From: Archivesica marissinica
Lineage: Eukaryota > Mollusca > Bivalvia > Venerida > Vesicomyidae
DNA length: 64,000 nucleotides
Direction of reading: 5' to 3'
NCBI GenBank assembly: GCA_014843695.1
Contig: CM026391.1
Span: 38,191,515 to 38,255,514, forward strand
The notes beneath the pieces are model-generated. The model did no database searches. It saw nothing but the letters and a program-made list of their open reading frames with translations, and was not told the origin of the DNA. The first letter of the stretch is position 1, and the number at the start of each line of letters is the position of its first letter. Shown in pieces: positions 56,901-64,000 of the stretch. The translations under genes were made by a program, and so were the position numbers.

Positions 56901-59900
56901 TGGAGTACTAGCATGGAGTACTAGCATGGAGTACTAGCATGGAGTACTAGCATGGAGTACTAGCATGAAGTACTAGCATGGAGTACTAGCATGAGTACTA
57001 GCATGGAGTACTAGCATGGAGTACTAGCATGGAGTACTAGCATGGAGTACTAGCATGGAGTACTAGCATGAAGTACTAGCATGGAGTACTAGCATGGAGT
57101 ACTAGCATGGAATACTAGCATGGAATACTAGCATGAAGTACTAGCATGGAACACTAGCATGAAGTACTAGCATGAAGTACTAGCATGGAGTACTAGCATG
57201 GAGTACTAGCATGGAGTACTAGCATGGAATACTAGCATGGAACACTAGCATGAAGTACTAGCATGAAGTACTAGCATGAAGTACTAGCATGGAGTACTAG
57301 CATGGAGTACTAGCATGGAGTACTAGCATGGAGTACTAGCATGGAGTACTAGCATGAAGTACTAGCATGGAGTACTAGCATGGAGTACTAGCATGGAGTA
57401 CTAGCATGGAGTACTAGCATGAAGTACTAGCATGGAGTACTAGCATGGAGTACTAGCATGGAACACTAGCATGGAACACTAGCATGAGGTACTAGCATGG
57501 AACACTAGCATGAAGTACTAGCATGAAGTACTAGCATGGAGTACTAGCATGGAGTACTAGCATGGAGTACTAGCATGGAATACTAGCATGGAATACTAGC
57601 ATGAAGTACTAGCATGAAGTACTAGCATGGAGTACTAGCATGGAGTACTAGCATGGAGTACTAGCATGGAGTACTAGCATGGAGTACTAGCATGGAGTAC
57701 TAGCATGAAGTACTAGCATGGAGTACTAGCATGGAGTACTAGCATGGAGTACTAGCATGGAGTACTAGCATGAAGTACTAGCATGGAGTACTAGCATGGA
57801 GTACTAGCATGGAGTACTAGCATGGAGTACTAGCATGAAGTACTAGCATGGAGTACTAGCATGAAGTACTAGCATGGAGTACTAGCATGGAGTACTAGCA
57901 TGGAGTACTAGCATGGAGTACTAGCATGGAGTACTAGCATGGAGTACTAGCATGAAGTACTAGCATGGAGTACTAGCATGGAGTACTAGCATGAAGTACT
58001 AGCATGGAGTACTAGCATGGAGTACTAGCATGGAGTACTAGCATGGAGTACTAGCATGAAGTACTAGCATGGAGTACTAGCATGGAGTACTAGCATGGAG
58101 TACTAGCATGGAGTACTAGCATGGAGTACTAGCATGGAGTACTAGCATGGAGTACTAGCATGGAGTACTAGCATGAAGTACTAGCATGGAGTACTAGCAT
58201 GAAGTACTAGCATGGAGTACTAGCATGGAGTACTAGCATGGAGTACTAGCATGGAGTACTAGCATGGAGTACTAGCATGAAGTACTAGCATGGAGTACTA
58301 GCATGGAGTACTAGCATGGAGTACTAGCATGGAGTACTAGCATGAAGTACTAGCATGGAGTACTAGCATGGAGTACTAGCATGGAGTACTAGCATGGAGT
58401 ACTAGCATGGAGTACTAGCATGGAGTACTAGCATGAGTACTAGCATGGAGTACTAGCATGGAGTACTAGCATGGAGTACTAGCATGAAGTACTAGCATGG
58501 AGTACTAGCATGGAGTACTAGCATGGAGTACTAGCATGGAGTACTAGCATGGAGTACTAGCATGGAGTACTAGCATGGAGTACTAGCATGGAGTACTAGC
58601 ATGGAGTACTAGCATGGAGTACTAGCATGGAGTACTAGCATGGAGTACTAGCATGGAGTACTAGCATGGAGTACTAGCATGGAGTACTAGCATGGAGTAC
58701 TAGCATGGAGTACTAGCATGGAGTACTAGCATGGAGTACTAGCATGGAGTACTAGCATGGAGTACTAGCATGGAGTACTAGCATGGAGTACTAGCATGGA
58801 GTACTAGCATGGAGTACTAGCATGGAGTACTAGCATGGAGTACTAGCATGGAGTACTAGCATGGAGTACTAGCATGGAGTACTAGCATGAAATAGCATGG
58901 AGTACTAGCATGGAGTACTAGCATGGAGTACTAGCATGGAGTACTAGCATGGAATACTAGCATGGAGTACTAGCATGGAAACTAGAATAAGTACAGCATG
59001 GAGTACTAGCATGAAGTACTAGCATGCAGTACTAGCATGGAATACTAGCATGGAGTACTAGCATGGAGTACTAGCATGGAGTACTAGCATGAAGTACTAG
59101 CATGGAGTACTAGCATGGAATACTAGCATGGAGTACTAGCATGGAGTACTAGCATGGAGTACTAGCATGAAGTACTAGCATGGATTACTAGCATCGGGTA
59201 CTAGCATGGAGTACTAGCATGGAATACTAGCATGAAGTACTAGCATGGATTACTAGCATGGAGTACTAGCATGAAGTACTAGCATGGAGTACTAGCATGG
59301 ATTACTAGCATGGATTACTAGCATGGATTACTAGCATGGAGTACTAGCATGGATTACTAGCATGGATTACTAGCATGGATTACTAGCATGAAGTACTAGC
59401 ATGGATTACTAGCATGGAGTACTAGCATGAAGTACTAGCATGGAGTACTAGCATGGATTACTAGCATGGATTACTAGCATGGAGTACTAGCATGGAGTAC
59501 TAGCATGGAGTACTAGCATGGATTACTAGCATGGATTACTAGCATGGATTACTAGCATGGAGTACTAGCATGAAGTACTAGCATGGAGTACTAGCATGGA
59601 TTACTAGCATGGAGTACTAGCATGGATTACTAGCATGGAGTACTAGCATGAAGTACTAGCATGGAGAACTAGCATGAAGTACTAGCATGGATTACTAGCA
59701 TCGGGTACTAGCATGCAGAACTAGCATGGAGTACTAGCATGGAGTACTAGCATGGATTACTAGCATGGAGTACTAGCATGGAGTACTAGCATGGATTACT
59801 AGCATGGAGTACTAGCATGAAGTACTAGCATGCATTACTAGCATGGAATACTAGCATGGAGTACTAGCATGGATTACTAGCATGGAGTACTAGCATGAAG

Positions 59901-62900
59901 TACTAGCATGGAGAACTAGCATGAAGTACTAGCATGGATTACTAGCATCGGGTACTAGCATGCAGTACTAGCATGCATTACTAGCATGGAACACTAGCAT
60001 GGATTACTAGCATGTAGTACTAGCATGGAGTACTAGCATGGAGTACTAGCATGGATTACTAGCATGGAGTACTAGCATGAATTACTAGCATGGAGTACTA
60101 GCATGGAGTACTAGCATGGATTACTAGCATGGAGTACTAGCATGGAGTACTAGCATGAAGTACTAGCATGGAGTACTAGCATGGAGTACTAGCATGAAGT
60201 ACTAGCATGTAGTACTAGCATGGAGTACTAGCATGAAGTACTAGCATGGGGTACTAGCATGGAGTACTAGCATGGAGTACTAGCATGAAGTACTAGCATG
60301 GTGTACTAGCATGGAGTACTAGCATGGAGTACTAGCATGGAGTACTAGCATGGGGTACTAGCATGGAGTACTAGCATGAAGTACTAGCATGGAGTACTAG
60401 CATGGAGTACTAGCATGGAGTACTAGCATGGAGTACTAGCATGGAGTACTAGCATGGAGTACTAGCATGGAGTACTAGCATGGAGTACTAGCATGGAGTA
60501 CTAGCATGGAGTACTAGCATGAAGTACTAGCATGGAGTACTAGCCTGGAATACTAGCATGGAGTACTAGCATGGAACACTAGAATTAAGTACAAGCATGG
60601 AGTACTAGCATGAAGTACTAGCATGCAATACTAGCATGGTATACTAGCATGGAGTACTAGCATGGAGTAATAGCATGGGGTACCAGCATGAAGTACTTGC
60701 ATGGTGTACTAGCATGGAATACTAGCATGGATTACTAGCATGGAACACTAGAATGAAGTACTAGCATGGAGTACTAGCATGGAGTACTAGCATGAAGTAC
60801 TAGCATGCAGTACTAACATGGAGTACTAGCCTGGAATACTAGCATGGAGTACTAGCATTGAACACTAGAATGAAGTACTAGCATGGAGTACTAGCATGAA
60901 GTACTAGCATGCAGTACTAGCATGGAATACTAGCATGGTGTACTAGCATGAAGTACTAGCATGGGGTACTAGCATGGAGTACTAGCCTGGAATACTAGCA
61001 TGGAGTACTAGCATGGAACACTAGAATTAAGTACAAGCATGGAGTACTAGCATGAAGTACTAGCATGCAATACTAGCATGGTATACTAGCATGGAGTACT
61101 AGCATGGAGTAATAGCATGGGGTACCAGCATGAAGTACTTGCATGGTGTACTAGCATGGAATACTAGCATGGATTACTAGCATGGAACACTAGAATGAAG
61201 TACTAGCATGCAGTACTAGCATGGAGTACTAGCCTGGAATACTAGCATGGAGTACTAGCATGGAACACTAGAATGAAGTACTAGCATGGAGTACTAGCAT
61301 GAAGTACTAGCATTCAGTACTAGCATGGAATACTAGCATGGTGTACTAGCATGAAGTACTAGCATGGGGTACTAGCCTGGAATACTAGCATGGAGTACTA
61401 GCATGGAGTACTAGCATGAAGTACTAGCATGCAGTACTAGCATGGAGTACTAGCATGGAGTACTAGCATGGAGTACTAGCATGGAGTACTAGCATGGAGT
61501 ACTAGCATGGAGTACTAGCCTGGAATACAAGCATGGATTACTAGCATGGAACACTAGAATGAAGTACTAGCATGGAGTACTAGCATGAAGTACTAGCATG
61601 CAGTACTAGCATGGAATACTAGCATGGTGTACTAGCATGAAGTACTAGCATGGGGTACTAGCCTGGAATACTAGCATGGAGTACTAGCATGGAACACTAG
61701 AATGAAGTACTAGAATGGAGTACTAGCATGAAGTACTAGCATGCAGTACTAGCATGGAGTACTAGCATGGAACACTAGCATGAAGTACTAGCATGCAGTA
61801 CTAGCATGGAACACTAGCATGAAGTACTAGCATGGAGTACTAGCATGGATTAGTAGCATGGAGTACTAGCATGGAGTACTAGCATGGAGTACTAGCATGA
61901 AGTACTAGCATGGATTACTAGCATCGGGTACTAGCATGGAGTACTAGCATGGAGTACTAGCTTGGAGTACTAGCATGAAGTACTAGCATGAAGTACTAGC
62001 ATGCAGTACTAGCATGAAGTACTAGCATGGATTACTAGCATGAAGTACTAGCATGGATTACTAGCATGGCGTACTAGCATGAAGTACTAGCATGGAGTAC
62101 TAGCATGGATTACTAGCATGGATTACTAGCATGGATTACTAGCATGGAGTACTAGCATGGAGTACTAGCATGGATTACTAGCATGGATTACTAGCATGGA
62201 TTACTAGCATGAGTACTAGCATGGATTACTAGCATGGAGTACTAGCATGAAGTACTAGCATGGAGTACTAGCATGGATTACTAGCATGGATTACTAGCAT
62301 GGATTACTAGCATGGAGTACTAGCATGGAGTACTAGCATGGATTACTAGCATGGATTACTAGCATGGAGTACTAGCATGAAGTACTAGCATGTTGTACTA
62401 GCATGGATTACTAGCATGGAGTACTAGCATGCATTACTAGCATGGAGTACTAGCATGAAGTACTAGCATGGAGAACTAGCATGAAGTACTAGCATGGATT
62501 ACTAGCATCGGGTACTAGCATGCAGTACTAGCATGGAGTACTAGCATGAAGTACTAGCATGGATTACTAGCATGGAGTACTAGCATGAAGTACTAGCATG
62601 CATTACTAGCATGGAATACTAGCATGGAGTACTAGCATGGATTACTAGCATGGAGTACTAGCATGAAGTACTAGCATGGAGAACTAGCATGAAGTACTAG
62701 CATGGATTACTAGCATCGGGTACTAGCATGCAATACTAGCATGCATTACTAGCATGGAACACTAGCATGGATTACTAGCATAGAGTACTAGCATGGAGTA
62801 CTAGCATGGAGTACTAGCATGGATTACTAGCATGGAGTACTAGCATGAATTACTAGCATGGAGTACTAGCATGGAGTACTAGCATGGATTACTAGCATGG

Positions 62901-64000
62901 AGTACTAGCATGGAGTACTAGCATGAAGTACTAGCATGGAGTACTAGCATGGAGTACTAGCATGAAGTACTAGCATGGAGTACTAGCATGGAGTACTAGC
63001 ATGGAGTACTAGCATGGAGTACTAGCATGGAGTACTAGCATGGAATACTAGCATGGAGTACTAGCATGGAATACTAGCATGGAGTACTAGCATGGAGTAC
63101 TAGCATGGAATACTAGCATGGATTACTAGCATGGAGTACTAGCATGAAGTACTAGCATGGAGTACTAGCATGAAGTACTAGCATGGAGTACTAGCATGGA
63201 GTACTAGCATGGAGTACTAGCATGGATACTAGCATGGAGTACTAGCATGGAATACTAGCATGAAGTACTAGCATGGAGTACTAGCATGGAGTACTAGCAT
63301 GGAGTACTAGCATGAAGTACTAGCATGGATTACTAGCATGGAGTACTAGCATGGATTACTAGCATGGAATACTAGCATGGAGTACTAGCATGGAGTACTA
63401 GCATGGAGTACTAGCATGGAACACTAGCATGAAGTACTAGCATGGAGTACTAGCATGGAGTACTAGCATGGAGTACTAGCATGAAGTACTAGCATGGATA
63501 CTAGCATGGTACTAGCATGGAGTACTAGCATGGAATACTAGCATGGAGTACTAGCATGGAGTACTAGCATGGAGTACTAGCATGGAGTACTAGCATGGAG
63601 TACTAGCATGAAAACTAGATGAAGTACTAGCATGGAGTACTAGCATGGAGTACTAGCATGGAGTACTAGCATGAAGTACTAGCTGGATACTAGCATGGTA
63701 CTAGATGGAGTACTAGCATGGAATACTAGCATGGAGTACTAGCATGGAGTACTAGCATGGAATACTAGCATGGAGTACTAGCATGAACACTAGATGAAGT
63801 ACTAGCATGCAGTACTAGCATGGAGTACTAGCATGGAGTACTAGCATGAAGTACTAGCATGGATTACTAGCATCGGGTACTAGCATGGAGTACTAGCATG
63901 GAATACTAGCATGGAGTACTAGCATGGAGTACTAGCATGGAATACTAGCATGGAGTACTAGCATGCAGTACTAGCATGGAACACTAGCATGGAGTACTAG
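53943..64000. repeat. 13-bp satellite-like array, second copy, runs off the window
   Basis: Same CTAGCATGGAGTA family. The first units match 34850-35010, then the order of variants differs and the interior is more uniform than in the first array. A 442-bp (34-unit) block containing GCCTGGAATACTAGC and GAATTAAGTACAAGC recurs at about 60544 and 60986. Short broken units cluster near 58890, 58985 and 63610-63790. Confidence 0.97.

Overview
The window is eukaryotic nuclear DNA dominated by tandem repeats and transposable elements. It has no bacterial-type gene organisation, no rRNA and no recognisable host protein-coding gene. Low GC, tRNA-headed SINEs, MITEs, a Ty3/Gypsy-like element with an extra 3' gene, and many minisatellites suggest an invertebrate. 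The repeat families look like those of bivalve molluscs; this taxon call is inference, not proof. One placeholder gap of exactly 1000 N sits at 45317-46316.

Layout. 1-3789: 38-bp minisatellite. 4202-4451: a MITE with 12-bp terminal inverted repeats. About 4485-7022: a decayed PIF/Harbinger-like DNA transposon with a 33-bp perfect inverted repeat pair, a broken minus-strand DDE transposase and a broken plus-strand second ORF carrying a 27-bp coding repeat. About 7000-13130: mostly anonymous AT-rich DNA with two SINE-like elements and short repeats. 13133-18405: a second, unrelated 38-bp minisatellite, which resumes at 29309-29748. Between the two halves, at 18406-29308, is a complete LTR element flanked by a 4-bp target duplication.

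The LTR element is the centrepiece. It has 525-bp LTRs, a tRNA-like primer site, a leader splice-donor candidate, gag with two zinc knuckles, a textbook -1 frameshift signal, and pol (protease, reverse transcriptase, RNase H, integrase). A 5'-truncated non-LTR retrotransposon is nested in it with its own 14-bp target duplication. Then come a broken envelope-like gene, a small intact extra ORF, and the 3' LTR. The envelope-like gene is split by about 97 copies of a 14-bp repeat that matches its own coding sequence at the left edge. The element is dead: pol and env carry stops and frame changes, and the LTRs differ at about 15 of 525 positions.

29749-45316: a tRNA-like sequence, a 30-bp array, a SINE fragment, a related 39-bp array, and about 10 kb of a 13-bp repeat. 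After the gap, 46317-54100 repeats 27224-35010 almost perfectly at a constant offset of 19093, again ending in a 13-bp array that runs to the window end. The gap sits at the junction, so this is either a recent segmental duplication or an assembly/haplotype duplicate.
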